Shown here piece by piece: positions 44,933 to 54,021 of a DNA stretch of 64,000 nucleotides. The translations under genes and the position numbers were made by a program. The notes beneath the pieces are model-generated. The model was not told where the DNA came from. It did not search any database and saw nothing but the letters and a program-made list of their open reading frames with translations. The stretch spans positions 310,001 to 374,000 of the forward strand of contig CAVRED010000007.1 of the NCBI GenBank assembly GCA_963719975.1, given 5' to 3'. This DNA comes from Poindextera sp963719975 (GTDB lineage Bacteria; Pseudomonadota; Alphaproteobacteria; Caulobacterales; Caulobacteraceae). Each line of letters starts with the position of its first letter. The stretch's first letter is position 1.

Positions 44933-45766
44933 ATGGACGTGGACTCGATCAGGAGCGTCGTTGCGGGGGCGATTCAGCGCGCCGCGTCGGCCACCGGCGT
45001 CGACTTCAGCTTCCTGCTCGGCACGGCAAGGCGCGAGAGCGCCTTCAATCCGGCGGCGCATGCACGAACCTCGTCCGCAGCCGGCCTCTTCCAGTTCCTC
45101 GATCAGACCTGGCTCGCCACGCTGAAGCAGCATGGCGCGAAATACGGCTATGCCCGCTATGCCGCCTTGATCCAGCAGGCCCCCGATGGCCGGTATTTCG
45201 TCGACGGCGCCGATGCGCGCAAGGCGGTGATGGACCTGAGACTCGACCCGCACGCAGCCTCGCTGATGGCGGGCGAGCTTGCATCGGACCATGCCTCCTA
45301 TCTGCGCGGTCGGATGGGCCGCGATCCCACGCCGGGCGAGCTCTATGCGGCGCATGTGCTGGGACCCAAGGGCTCGGCGACCCTGATCGAGGCCGTGAGA
45401 AGCAACCCCTCGACCGAGGCGGCGGCGCTGTTTCCCGATGCGGCCGCGGCCAACCGCGGGCTGTTCTACAATGATGGCCGCGCAGTGTCGGTGGGCGAGC
45501 TCTACGCCAACCTCACGCGCGAGCCGACGCTCGGCCCGGTTGTCGCGGCGCGCGCCGCAGTCGGCGCCGCCCGCCCTGCCGTGGACGAGAGCTTCACGCA
45601 GTATGCGACGGCGAGGCGCATCGACCGCGAGGCGCAAGAGCAAGCGATGATCGACATGGTCCTGCGCGGCCCCGAACAGAGCGACGACAGCCGCACCTCG
45701 CTGGCGCAGTCGATGTTCTCGGACGAGATCCTCCGCGCCCTTACCGCCGCTCGGAGTGAGCGGTAG
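44933..45766 (+). CDS. SLT-type lytic transglycosylase
   Basis: Cleaves peptidoglycan glycan strands. A 277-residue protein with the SLT fold: FSFLLGTARRESAFNPAAHA (catalytic Glu in RRESAFNP), SSAAGLFQFLDQTWLATL, DPHAASLMAGELASDHASYL and PTPGELYAAHVLGPKGSATL. There is no obvious signal peptide, as in cytoplasmically annotated or flagellum-linked forms. The CtrA box upstream suggests a role in assembling a cell-cycle-timed envelope structure. Confidence 0.88.
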   Translation: MDVDSIRSVVAGAIQRAASATGVDFSFLLGTARRESAFNPAAHARTSSAAGLFQFLDQTWLATLKQHGAKYGYARYAALIQQAPDGRYFVDGADARKAVMDLRLDPHAASLMAGELASDHASYLRGRMGRDPTPGELYAAHVLGPKGSATLIEAVRSNPSTEAAALFPDAAAANRGLFYNDGRAVSVGELYANLTREPTLGPVVAARAAVGAARPAVDESFTQYATARRIDREAQEQAMIDMVLRGPEQSDDSRTSLAQSMFSDEILRALTAARSER

Positions 45767-45771
45767 GGGCC

Positions 45772-47591
45772 TTAGGCCACCGCGAGGGTGTCGGACTCGG
45801 CGGCTTTGGCGCGGGAGATCTCGGCCAGCGCGCGGGCGACGCTCGAGACCGTGACCGGCTTGCGCAGCACCTGGTCGGCGCCGGCGTCGATCACCGCGCG
45901 CGCCTCGTCCCCATCGCCATCGATCACCGCGACGATCGGCGTCTGGCCGGCCGGACCGCCCAGTGCGCGGATGGCGCGGGCGGCCTCGGCGCCGTCCATC
46001 TCCGGCATGCGGCCGACCAGCATGATCAGGTCCACCTCGCAGATTTGCGCCAGGTCGTAGGCGCGGCGCCCATCGCGGGCGTGCAGCACGTGGTGGCCGA
46101 GCTTTTCCAGCATGCCGCGCAGGCGCGCGGCGCCCAACGTGTCCTCGTCGGCGACCAGGACCTTGAGCGCCCGCGAGCGAGGGAGCGGGTGCACGTGAGC
46201 GGACGGCTCGTCGCGACGGATCGGCGTGGCCTGCTCGTCGTATGGCATGTCGAGCCTGAAGCAGCTGCCGACGCCCGGGCGCGCTTTCGGCCGTGACCTG
46301 GCCGCCCATCAACCCTGCGAGCTCCTTCGCCAGCGAAAGGCCGAGCCCGGCGCCCGGAACACCGGTGCAGGTGCGGTCGATGCGTCTGAACGGCTCGAAG
46401 GCGCGGACCAGCTCTTCGGCGGTCAGCCCCGGCCCGGTATCGGCGACCTCGACGCGGATGCGGTCGGCGGCCGTACGCTCGAGACGGACCTCGATCCGTC
46501 CCCGAAGCGTGTACTTCACAGCGTTCCCGATCAGGTTCGATAGGATCTGACGCGTGCGCACCAGGTCGCCGACGACCGCGCCGCCCTCGGCGAGCGATTC
46601 ATCGACATGCATGCCAAGCTCGATGCCCTTGGCGGCCGCGGGCGGCACGGTTCATCAGCACCAGGTCCCGCACCAGGCGGGCCGGGTCGAACGGCGCCCG
46701 CGCCAACGCGAGCTCGCCGGCCTCGGCCACCTCGGTGTCGAGGGTGGCGTTCAGCACCGCGATCAGGTCCTCCGCCGACTCCAGAGCCACCGAGAGCTGC
46801 TCGCGCGACGCCTGCCCGCGCTCCCCACCGGCGGCGGCGGCCAGCACGTGGGCGACGCCGGTCAGGCCGGTCTTCACCTCCTGCGAGAGGGTCGCGATGA
46901 GGTCGGACTTCGACTTGGCCAGCCGCTTGGCTTCGGCCAGCGACCGGTTGCGCGCCTGCATCAGACCCTCGCGTTCCTCGGCGAGGGCGAACAGACGCCG
47001 CAGCAGGCGGTTGAAGATCAGCGAAAGCGCGAAGCCGAGCGCGGTCGCCGCCAGAGCAATGCGCGCCAGCGGACGCTCGGCCGGGGGCATGAAGAGCGCG
47101 CTGAGCGGCGCGACGACGGCAGCCGGCCCGACGATGAGCAGGCTCGGCAGGCTGGGCGCCGCGAAGAAGACACAGGTCGCGGCCGCGCCCAGCGCCAAGA
47201 GCAGCATCGGCTGGCTCAGAGGGCCGGCGCCCATGGCGAGCGCGGTCATCTGAGCCACCGCACCGGCCCAGAGCAGGCCGCCCAACACATGGACGCGGGT
47301 GCGCAGGCCAAGGCGGGCGTGCTCGGCCGGTTTGCGCTTGGCCCAGTCCAGCACCGCGTAGAAGGCGGCCCAGTTCAGCGCGAAGATGGTGAAGGTGGCG
47401 AGCACCCAAAGGCCATCGGGCGCGAATGACGCCGCCCAGGCGAGGACCGCCAGGCCCACGCCGAACAGAATCAGCGCGTAGCGCAATACCGATGACTGGA
47501 CCTCGAGCGACTGGCGCGCGATCGATTCGTTCGTCGCCGCGGCCAGATCGTCCAGCTTCAGATCATCCTGGGCGCTCGGAAGATCGCTCAA
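45772..47591 (-). CDS. Degenerate hybrid histidine kinase (two frameshifts)
   Basis: About 605 residues corrected. Several membrane helices at the N-terminus (RYALILFGVGLAVLAWAASF and following), an HK core with QILSNLIGNAVKYT, VADTGPGLTAEEL and GAGLGLSLAKELAGLMGG for ATP binding, then a receiver domain (ALKVLVADEDTLGAARLRGM ... LRKPV). The H-box reads LSQEVKTGL with Gln237 where the phospho-His should be, and the receiver has Val (IMLVGRMPEMDG) where the phospho-Asp should be. Both active residues are lost, so it may be a pseudokinase or scaffold. Insertions near 46640 and 46273. Confidence 0.82.
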
Positions 47592-47777
47592 GGGGCCGCT
47601 CCTCGGTTGAACGAGGAAAAGCCTACGCCGCCCGGGTTGCGGCGTGGTGAAGCAACGCGGTTAACAAAAGCCGGCCAACAAGCCTTCGTTAAGTTTAACC
47701 GGGCATTTCTATTCGCCGAATACCGGGAGCGGCCAGAAGCGGTCGCTTCGGCTCGGCAAGGGGGATCGGAAGAGCCG

Positions 47778-48930
47778 ATGACCGTCACGCGCGCGGCGCT
47801 GACCGACGAGGATATCCGCCAGTTGGTCAGGGGCAGTCCGCCGACGATCGGGCGCTCGCGGCGCACAAGATCTGCCGCCACATCGATGCCGACGGCGCGC
47901 ACCTCACCGATGAGGAACGCGAGCAGGCCTACGAAATCCTGCGCATCATGGCGAACGACGCGGCCGAGCTCGTGCGCCGCGCGCTTTCCGTGACGCTGAA
48001 GAGCTCGCCCATCGTGCCCCACGACGTCGCCATGCGTCTGGCGCAGGACGTGGAAAGCATCGCGCTGCCGATCCTGAGCTTCTCGCCGGTCTTCACCGAC
48101 CAGGACCTCTGCGAGATCGTCCGCATCGGCGGACCGATCCGCCAGGTGGCGATCGCGAGCCGGCCGGTGCATCTCCGAGCGGGTGACGACCACGATCGTC
48201 GAGCACGGGGTCGAGAAGGCGGTCGAGGTCGCCTGCTCCAACGACAATGCGAGCTTCGCCGAGAAGACCCTGCAGACCGTCGTCGAGCGGTTCGCGAAGT
48301 CGGAAGTCGGTGCTGGCGGCGGTCGCCTACCGCAACGCGTTGCCGCTGGCGGTCACGGAGAAGCTGATCAACGTCGTCTCGGACCAGCTGCGCGACCACC
48401 TGATCAACCATCAGACGATCTCGCCGCAACTGGCGCTCGAGATCGCCCTCGGCAGCCGCGAGAGGGCCACCATCGACCTGGTCGACCAGGCGGGGCGTAC
48501 GCCGGACGTGAAGAGCTTCGTCGGGCACCTGAACCGCGCGGGCCGGCTTTCGGCTTCGCTGCTGCTGCGCGCGCTCGCGCACGGGCACATGACCTTCTTC
48601 GAGTGGGGGCTGGCCGAACTGTCGGGCGTGCCGCACCACCGCACCTGGCTCATGGTGCACGATGCGGGCCCGCTGGGCATGAAGGCGATCTACGAACGCG
48701 CAGGGCTGCCGGCGCGCCTGTTCCCGGCCTTCCGCGCCGGCGTCGACACCTACCACACGATCGAACAGGAGGGTGCCCCGTTGGACGCTCCTGCGTTTCA
48801 GGAGCGCATGCTGCAGCGCTTCCTGACCCAGCCCAAGACCGCGACACGCGAGGACATGGACTACCTGATCGACAAGCTCGACCGCGTGCGGCGCGAAATC
48901 CGGCGCGAGGCGCAAGCCGCGATAGCCTGA
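47778..48930 (+). CDS. DUF2336 family protein (three frame changes)
   Basis: About 383 residues corrected. Conserved text: DEEREQAYEILRIMANDAA, LPILSFSPVFTDQDLCEIV, VVSDQLRDHLINHQTISPQL, HLNRAGRLSASLLLRALAHG and RLFPAFRAGVDTYH. DUF2336 proteins are alpha-helical repeat proteins abundant in Caulobacterales with no assigned function. Shifts near 47832 (-1 or +2), 48170 and 48306 (both +1). It is divergent from the degenerate kinase with a shared 186-base gap. Confidence 0.82.
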
Positions 48931-49006
48931 GGAAGGCTTCCGCTGCGTCCGGCTTGCTATCTGCGCCGGGCGTTCAGCCACCATGGCGGCGCACTTGGAG
49001 CGCCCC

Positions 49007-49790
49007 ATGCCCGACCAAGCCCGTCCCAGTACGCCCAGCCGCGACCGTCCTTCTGTTGCGCGACGAACCTGAGTTCCAGGTGCTGATGGTCAAGCGTCAC
49101 CATCAGATCGACTTCGCCTCCGGGGCCCTGGTCTTTCCAGGCGGCAAGACCGCGACCAGCGATCACGATCCGGCCTGGGCCGGCCACGCGCTAGGCTGGG
49201 CGGAGGTCGAGCCCGACCAGCGGCCGTTCCGCATCGCCGCGGTGCGCGAGATCTACGAAGAGGCCGGCATCCTGATCGCGCGCGACGCGGCCGGCGTCTC
49301 CTTCCCGGGCGATGAGCGGGCGCATGCGGCGCGCGACATCATCGCGAAGGACGACACCGGGTTCCTTCCGCTGATCCGGGAACTCGACGTCTCCATCGAC
49401 CTTACCGCACTCACCGTGTTCGCCCGCTGGATCACGCCGGCGTTCACGCCCAAGCGGTTCGACACCTGGTTCTACGTGGCGCGCGCCGACTCCGAGCAGC
49501 TGGCGATCTGCGACGGATGGGAGACCGTCGACGCGGAGTGGATCGCGCCCGCCGAGGCGCTCCGCCTGGCCGACGCCGGCCAGCGCACGGTGATCTTCCC
49601 AACGCGGATGAACCTGCAGCTGCTCGCCGAAGCGGCGAGCGCCTCGGACGCCATCGCCCGCGCCGAAGCGCGCAAGCTGGTCACCGTGCTGCCCGTCGTC
49701 GAGCGCCGCGAGAGCGGCCGCTTCCTCGTTATCCCCTCGGACGCCGGCTACGGCGAGATCGCCGAACCGATGGAGCGGATCGGGGTCTAG
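49007..49790 (+). CDS. NUDIX hydrolase (frameshifted near the start)
   Basis: About 260 residues corrected. The NUDIX region is complete: GALVFPGGKTATSDHD, then FRIAAVREIYEEAGILIARD (REIYEEAG contains the metal-binding glutamates). It hydrolyses a nucleoside diphosphate-linked compound or acyl-CoA; the long C-terminal part resembles the CoA-pyrophosphatase-like family of actinobacteria and Alphaproteobacteria. The natural ATG (MPD...) at 49007 is in another frame; one extra base near 49017 explains this. Confidence 0.82.
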
Positions 49791-49828
49791 CGAAGCGCGG
49801 TGGGGGCTCGATGTAGGAGGTACTCGCC

Positions 49829-49894
49829 ATGAACGCCTGGCGCGCACGTGTCCCCGGTTGTGGCGCTGTACTCTCAGGCATGAGCGAGGCCTGA
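49829..49894 (+). CDS. Short leader ORF before the RimJ-type acetyltransferase
   Basis: A 21-codon ORF (MNAWRARVPGCGAVLSGMSE plus one residue) with a strong ribosome binding site, TAGGAGGT, seven bases upstream. It ends two bases before the TTG start of the acetyltransferase gene, so reading it could carry ribosomes to the weak TTG. It may be a translation-coupling leader, or a frameshifted N-terminus. Confidence 0.4.
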   Translation: MNAWRARVPGCGAVLSGMSEA

Positions 49895-49896
49895 CC

Positions 49897-50454
49897 TTGG
49901 CCCGAAAGTTTACGCCCCTCGAGACGCAGCGGCTGACGCTGAGGCTGATCACCTCGACCGACGGGCCGGCAATCCATCGTTACATGGGTGATCCGGTGGT
50001 CACGCGTTGGCTGCCGGAAGGGCGGCTGAACGAGACTGAGGCGCAGACCTTCGCCGACACGAACGCGGGGAGGCGACCGAGGGCGATCGGCGTCGTCGAA
50101 CGCGCCTCGGGCGAGCTGGTCGGGCACATGGTGTTCCATCCCTGGTTTGGGAGCGCCACGCAGGAGATTGGCTGGGTGATCGGCCGACCGCACCAGCGCC
50201 GCGGCTACGCCACCGAGGCGGCCGGCGCTCTGATCGCCTATGCATTCGAGACATTGCGCTGTCACAGGATGATCGCGACCTGCCAGCCGGAGAACACCGC
50301 GTCGTGGCGCGTGATGGAGACGTTGGGCATGCGCCGAGAGGCACACTTCCGCCAGGGCATCCTCAGTGACGCCGGCGACTGGTGGGATGAGTACTTTTAC
50401 GCCCTGCTCGCGGAAGAGTATTTCGGCCGTGCGGAGTCCGCGACCGGCCGCTAG
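49897..50454 (+). CDS. RimJ/RimL-type GNAT acetyltransferase
   Basis: A 185-residue acetyltransferase: FTPLETQRLTLRLITSTDGP, GELVGHMVFHPWFG, GWVIGRPHQRRGYATEAAGAL (acetyl-CoA loop) and PENTASWRVMETLGMRREA. Members acetylate ribosomal protein N-termini or small amines; the substrate is unknown. The start is TTG at 49897, right after a short leader ORF. It ends seven bases before the convergent Hpt gene. Confidence 0.85.
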   Translation: MARKFTPLETQRLTLRLITSTDGPAIHRYMGDPVVTRWLPEGRLNETEAQTFADTNAGRRPRAIGVVERASGELVGHMVFHPWFGSATQEIGWVIGRPHQRRGYATEAAGALIAYAFETLRCHRMIATCQPENTASWRVMETLGMRREAHFRQGILSDAGDWWDEYFYALLAEEYFGRAESATGR

Positions 50455-50460
50455 GTGGGC

Positions 50461-50943
50461 CTACCGCTCGTAGTCCTTGACGCGGCGGTCGAGCTCTTCG
50501 AGCAGACTTTTGGCCACGGCGTGGTCGGCTTCGCGGATGTTGCCGCGGACGGCGGCCTTGATGCCGTCGATGTGGGCGTCGAGCAGGAAGAGCGGGGCCT
50601 TCATGCGGGTCGCCGGCTCGTCGATCAGGCGGCACAGGGAAGCGGCGATCTGGGTCACGACGGGGTAGCCGTAAGTCGCGCCGAGGCCCTTCAGGTCGTG
50701 GGCGCGGAAGTAGAGGTTCTCGGCGGTCTCGGCGGTGTAGCCCTCGGAGGCGATCCGCGCGCGGGCTGCGTCCAGCTTGCCGAGTTCGTCCTGCATCCAT
50801 TGGTCGAAGTTGTCGGCCAGGCCCTTGAGCGCGGCTTCGGCCTTGGCGAGCGCGGCCGGATCGATGCCGCCGAACCGGCTGCCCAGCTTCAGTTTCAAGG
50901 TGTTCGAGACCGGGATCATCTGCCCCTGAGTCTGCTGGCTCAC
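50461..50943 (-). CDS. Hpt-domain phosphotransfer protein
   Basis: A 160-residue four-helix-bundle protein with the phosphoacceptor motif LYFRAHDLKGLGATYGYP (His in AHDLKG), followed by IAASLCRLID. It passes phosphoryl groups between hybrid kinases and response regulators. It starts at GTG (MSQQTQ) with GAGGAGG upstream; a longer frame is unsupported. It could serve as the partner for a kinase in the region, but the nearby hybrid kinase has lost both phosphosites. Confidence 0.85.
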   Translation of the reverse strand: MSQQTQGQMIPVSNTLKLKLGSRFGGIDPAALAKAEAALKGLADNFDQWMQDELGKLDAARARIASEGYTAETAENLYFRAHDLKGLGATYGYPVVTQIAASLCRLIDEPATRMKAPLFLLDAHIDGIKAAVRGNIREADHAVAKSLLEELDRRVKDYER

Positions 50944-51036
50944 GGCCGCCTCCTCAACCCGTCGGCGGCGCCCCCGCGACCGCGCATCAATGGTCGACAC
51001 AGTCGCACCGCAGTCTTAACAACTGATGAGACGGCC

Positions 51037-51819
51037 TTAGCCGAGAAACTGTTCGGCCAGCACACGCTCCTTGAGGCTGCGCCCCGCGTCGAACAGCATG
51101 TGCAGGCGGGTCTCGCGGTCCTCGACCACGTCCACCCGGAGCACGTCGCGCACCTCGTAGTTGTCGGCGACGGCGCTCACCGGCCGCTTGTCGGCCTCGA
51201 GCACGTCGAAGCGCACTTTGGCGGTGTGCGGAAGCAACACGCTGCGCATTCCGCGCGGCCGGAAGGCGCTGATCGGCGTCAGCGCCAGGACCCGCCCGTC
51301 GAGCGGGATGATCGGCCCGTGGGCGGAGAGATTATAGGCCGTCGATCCGGCGGGCGTGGCGACCATGACCCCGTCACACAGCAGCTCGGGCAGGCGCACC
51401 TTGCCGTCGACCGAGATGCGCAGCTTGGCGGTTTGTCGCGTCTGGCGAAGCAGCGAGACCTCGTTGATCGCCAGCGCGCGATCCGGCTTTCCGGCCGCGC
51501 CGGCGGTTGTCATGACCAGCGGATGGATGACGGCGTGCTCACCGACGTTGATGCGCTCGAGCAGCCCTTCCTCGCTGTATTCGTTCATCAAAAAGCCGAC
51601 GGAGCCCTGGTTCATGCCGTAGATCGGCGTCGGGCGGCCAAGCGTGCGGTGAAGGGTCTCGAGCATGAAGCCGTCGCCGCCCAGCGCCACGATCACCTGC
51701 GCCTCGGCGACGGGGACGTCGCCATAGCGGGCGGCCAGGCGGTCGCGCGCGGCGGTCGCCTCCGGCCGGTCGCTGGCGACGAACGCCAGCCGTTCGACTC
51801 GCTGAGGCGTCTCGCTCAT
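51037..51819 (-). CDS. nadK: NAD kinase
   Basis: Phosphorylates NAD to NADP. A 260-residue protein with VIVALGGDGFMLETLH (GGDG), YGMNQGSVGFLMNEY, NEVSLLRQTRQTAKL, LCDGVMVATPAGSTAYNLSAHGPI and LTPISAFRPRGMR. It lies between the Hpt gene and the second DUF2336 gene on the same strand and starts at MSETPQRVE. Confidence 0.95.
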   Translation of the reverse strand: MSETPQRVERLAFVASDRPEATAARDRLAARYGDVPVAEAQVIVALGGDGFMLETLHRTLGRPTPIYGMNQGSVGFLMNEYSEEGLLERINVGEHAVIHPLVMTTAGAAGKPDRALAINEVSLLRQTRQTAKLRISVDGKVRLPELLCDGVMVATPAGSTAYNLSAHGPIIPLDGRVLALTPISAFRPRGMRSVLLPHTAKVRFDVLEADKRPVSAVADNYEVRDVLRVDVVEDRETRLHMLFDAGRSLKERVLAEQFLG

Positions 51820-51853
51820 GGGAGGCGGAGGAAGCCGCGTGGGGCGGCGCTTG

Positions 51854-52957
51854 TCAAACGGCCTGGGCGGCCTTGGCAAAGGCGGCCCTGGCTTTCGCCT
51901 CCTGGTCGGGCCCGTAGGCGTCGAATATGCGCCGGGCGCGGTCCGGGTCGCCGCCCGGGTGTCCCTCGGTGAGGTCGCGCACAAGACCGAGCAGCGTCGA
52001 GAATGCGCCGCGGTCCAGGCCGACGGCGGCGCAGGCCAGCGCCAGCCGATCCGGCTCGTCGGCCACGACGGCTTCGTGCACGGCCTCGAGGGGCAGGTCG
52101 CCGAGCGTGGCCAGCGCCGCCTCGAACAGCGAAAGGCGGCCTTCGCGCAGGGCGCGCAGCAGATAGCTTGGGCGGAGCTGGTCGGCGGCGTGCAACTTGG
52201 CGATCAGCCTCCGTTCCATCTCCTCCTGTTCGGCGACGGCGATCGGACTGATGTTGCGCGGCGAGCCGTCGCGCGCTTCTCTCACCGCTTCGGCGAGTGC
52301 GCGGTCCAGCGCTTCGACGTCGACGCGGAAGCGCGAGACGATCGCCGATCGCAGCGACTGCCCCACCCAGGCGTAGAGCCGCTCGGCCATCTCGGGCCGG
52401 AGTCTCGGGTGGCGCGCGAGCGGCGAGCGCATGCCCGCCACCTGCCGCGATGCCTCCACCATCCGCATCATCGCCTCGGGCGAGACGTCGGCGGTGTCGT
52501 TGCCGGCGAGCGCAATCATCACGGCCGGCTCGGCCTTCTCGAGGATGAACTCGACGACAGGCGGCCCGATCAGCGGGCGCTTGGCCACCTCGATCTGATG
52601 CTCGACCGCGCCCTCGACCAGCAGGCGGATGAGGTCATTGTCCTTGAGCACCGGGCTCTTGGCGATGATCGGGCGGGCGATCTCGATCTCGTCGAGCGCC
52701 AAAAGGTTGACCAGCGCCGGCGGCGGCCAGTCGGCGACCGCGAGCTTCTCGGCCAGAATCCGGCGGATGTCCGCCTCGGCCCCCTCGACCAGATCGGTGA
52801 AGATCGAGCCCAGGAGGGTCTGGATCGCGGGAGAGCGCACGGCCTCGTCGGCGCGGCCGCACAACTCGACGATGGCCAGCATCAGGCGCTCGCGGTCAGC
52901 GGGTGACCGGCTCCGGGCGAGCTCTCTCAGCTCCTCAGCCGTTTGCGCGGCGTTCAC
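51854..52957 (-). CDS. DUF2336 family protein (second copy)
   Basis: A 367-residue alpha-helical protein with RLMLAIVELCGRADEAVR, IRRILAEKLAVADWPPPALVN, IARPIIAKSPVLKDNDLIRLL and LRPSYLLRALREGRLSLFEAAL. It has the same architecture as the protein at 47778 and is intact. GTG at 52957 (GGTGGAGA upstream) is preferred to a much longer frame. It is probably co-transcribed with nadK. Confidence 0.82.
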   Translation of the reverse strand: MNAAQTAEELRELARSRSPADRERLMLAIVELCGRADEAVRSPAIQTLLGSIFTDLVEGAEADIRRILAEKLAVADWPPPALVNLLALDEIEIARPIIAKSPVLKDNDLIRLLVEGAVEHQIEVAKRPLIGPPVVEFILEKAEPAVMIALAGNDTADVSPEAMMRMVEASRQVAGMRSPLARHPRLRPEMAERLYAWVGQSLRSAIVSRFRVDVEALDRALAEAVREARDGSPRNISPIAVAEQEEMERRLIAKLHAADQLRPSYLLRALREGRLSLFEAALATLGDLPLEAVHEAVVADEPDRLALACAAVGLDRGAFSTLLGLVRDLTEGHPGGDPDRARRIFDAYGPDQEAKARAAFAKAAQAV

Positions 52958-53103
52958 GTCACATCTCCACCCGATGGCGCAAGCCTGCCAGAAGGGTCGT
53001 GAAAACATAACTAACATGGGCTCGCGTCCCCGGTTGTGCGGCTTGACGCGTCGACCCACGGGGGCGAGTCTCTCGCCGAACCGTGGATGGGAAGGAGACC
53101 GCC

Positions 53104-53910
53104 GTGGCGGACGGATCGATCGCGAGCGCAAGTTCGCTGAAGGGCAAGGTCAGCGAGGACGAGTGGAGAGTCCGGGTCGATCTCGCCGCCCTCTATCGGC
53201 TGGTCGCGCGCGAGGGGTGGGACGACTTGATCTACACCCATATTTCGGCCCGCGTCCCGGGACCCGAGCACCACTTCCTGTTGAACCCCTACGGCTATTT
53301 CTTCGAGGAGATCACCGCCTCGTCGCTGGTGAAGGTCGACCTGGACGGCAACGTGCTCCAGGACACGCCATACTTCGTCAACGCGGCGGGCTTCACGATC
53401 CACTCGGCCATCCACGCCGCGCGCGAGGATGCGCAGTTCGTCATGCACCTGCACACCGACGATGGATGCGCGGTGTCCGCGCAGCAGGAGGGACTGCTTC
53501 CGTTGACGCAGCATGCGCTGATCACGTTGCCCAGGCTCGCCTACCACGACTACGAAGGGATCGCCCTCAATCTCGACGAGCGCGAACGGCTTGTCGCCGA
53601 CCTGGGCGACCAGTCGGTGATGCTGCTGCGCAACCACGGCACGCTCGCGCTTGGCCCCACGGCGGCCGCGTGCTGGAACGCGATGTACTACCTGGAAAAG
53701 TCCTGCCACCAGCAGGTGAAGGCGCTGGCCGCCGGCCGCGACAAGATCCTGATCGCGCCGCAGGCCGCACAGGACGAGGTGCTGCGCCAAACCGGCGCCG
53801 CGCGGGCCAACCGCGCGCAGTCACAGGCGATGAACTCCGGCATGGGCAGCCTGCTCTGGCCGGCGTGCCTGCGCCGGCTCGACCGCGAGCTGCCCGGCTA
53901 CGACGCCTAA
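53104..53910 (+). CDS. Class II aldolase/adducin family protein
   Basis: A 268-residue protein with the class II aldolase fold: ALYRLVAREGWDDLIYTHIS, HHFLLNPYGYFFEEITASSL, FTIHSAIHAAREDAQFVMHLHTDDG (HLH, zinc ligands), LRNHGTLALGPTAAACWNAMYYLE. This matches members related to fuculose-phosphate aldolase whose substrates are unknown. Start GTG at 53104 has AAGGAGA upstream. Its stop codon TAA is the first three bases of a palindromic element. Confidence 0.88.
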   Translation: MADGSIASASSLKGKVSEDEWRVRVDLAALYRLVAREGWDDLIYTHISARVPGPEHHFLLNPYGYFFEEITASSLVKVDLDGNVLQDTPYFVNAAGFTIHSAIHAAREDAQFVMHLHTDDGCAVSAQQEGLLPLTQHALITLPRLAYHDYEGIALNLDERERLVADLGDQSVMLLRNHGTLALGPTAAACWNAMYYLEKSCHQQVKALAAGRDKILIAPQAAQDEVLRQTGAARANRAQSQAMNSGMGSLLWPACLRRLDRELPGYDA

Positions 53911-54021
53911 AGCACGATGCGATCAGGCGGATCGCCTGATCGTTGAATCGTGCTTTAAAGTCAAAAGTGTAGAGCATGATTCAGCCTTCGGACCGCTTCG
54001 GCCCGAAGCCATCATGCTCTA
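53908..54021. repeat. Bipartite palindromic element carrying both neighbouring stop codons
   Basis: Two adjacent hairpins. The first pairs TAAAGCACGAT (53908-53918) with ATCGTGCTTTA (53947-53957), with an inner stem GATCAGGCG/CGCCTGATC. The second pairs AGAGCATGAT (53971-53980) with ATCATGCTCT (54011-54020), with inner CTTCGG/CCGAAG. It separates two convergent genes, whose stop codons are its outermost bases. It resembles dispersed palindromes seen in Alphaproteobacteria. Confidence 0.9.

Noticed and set aside
47660..47700. CtrA box in the kinase/DUF2336 divergent gap
   Set aside because: Two TTAA strings occur close together (GTTAAGTTTAAC), but the spacing is two bases, not about seven.
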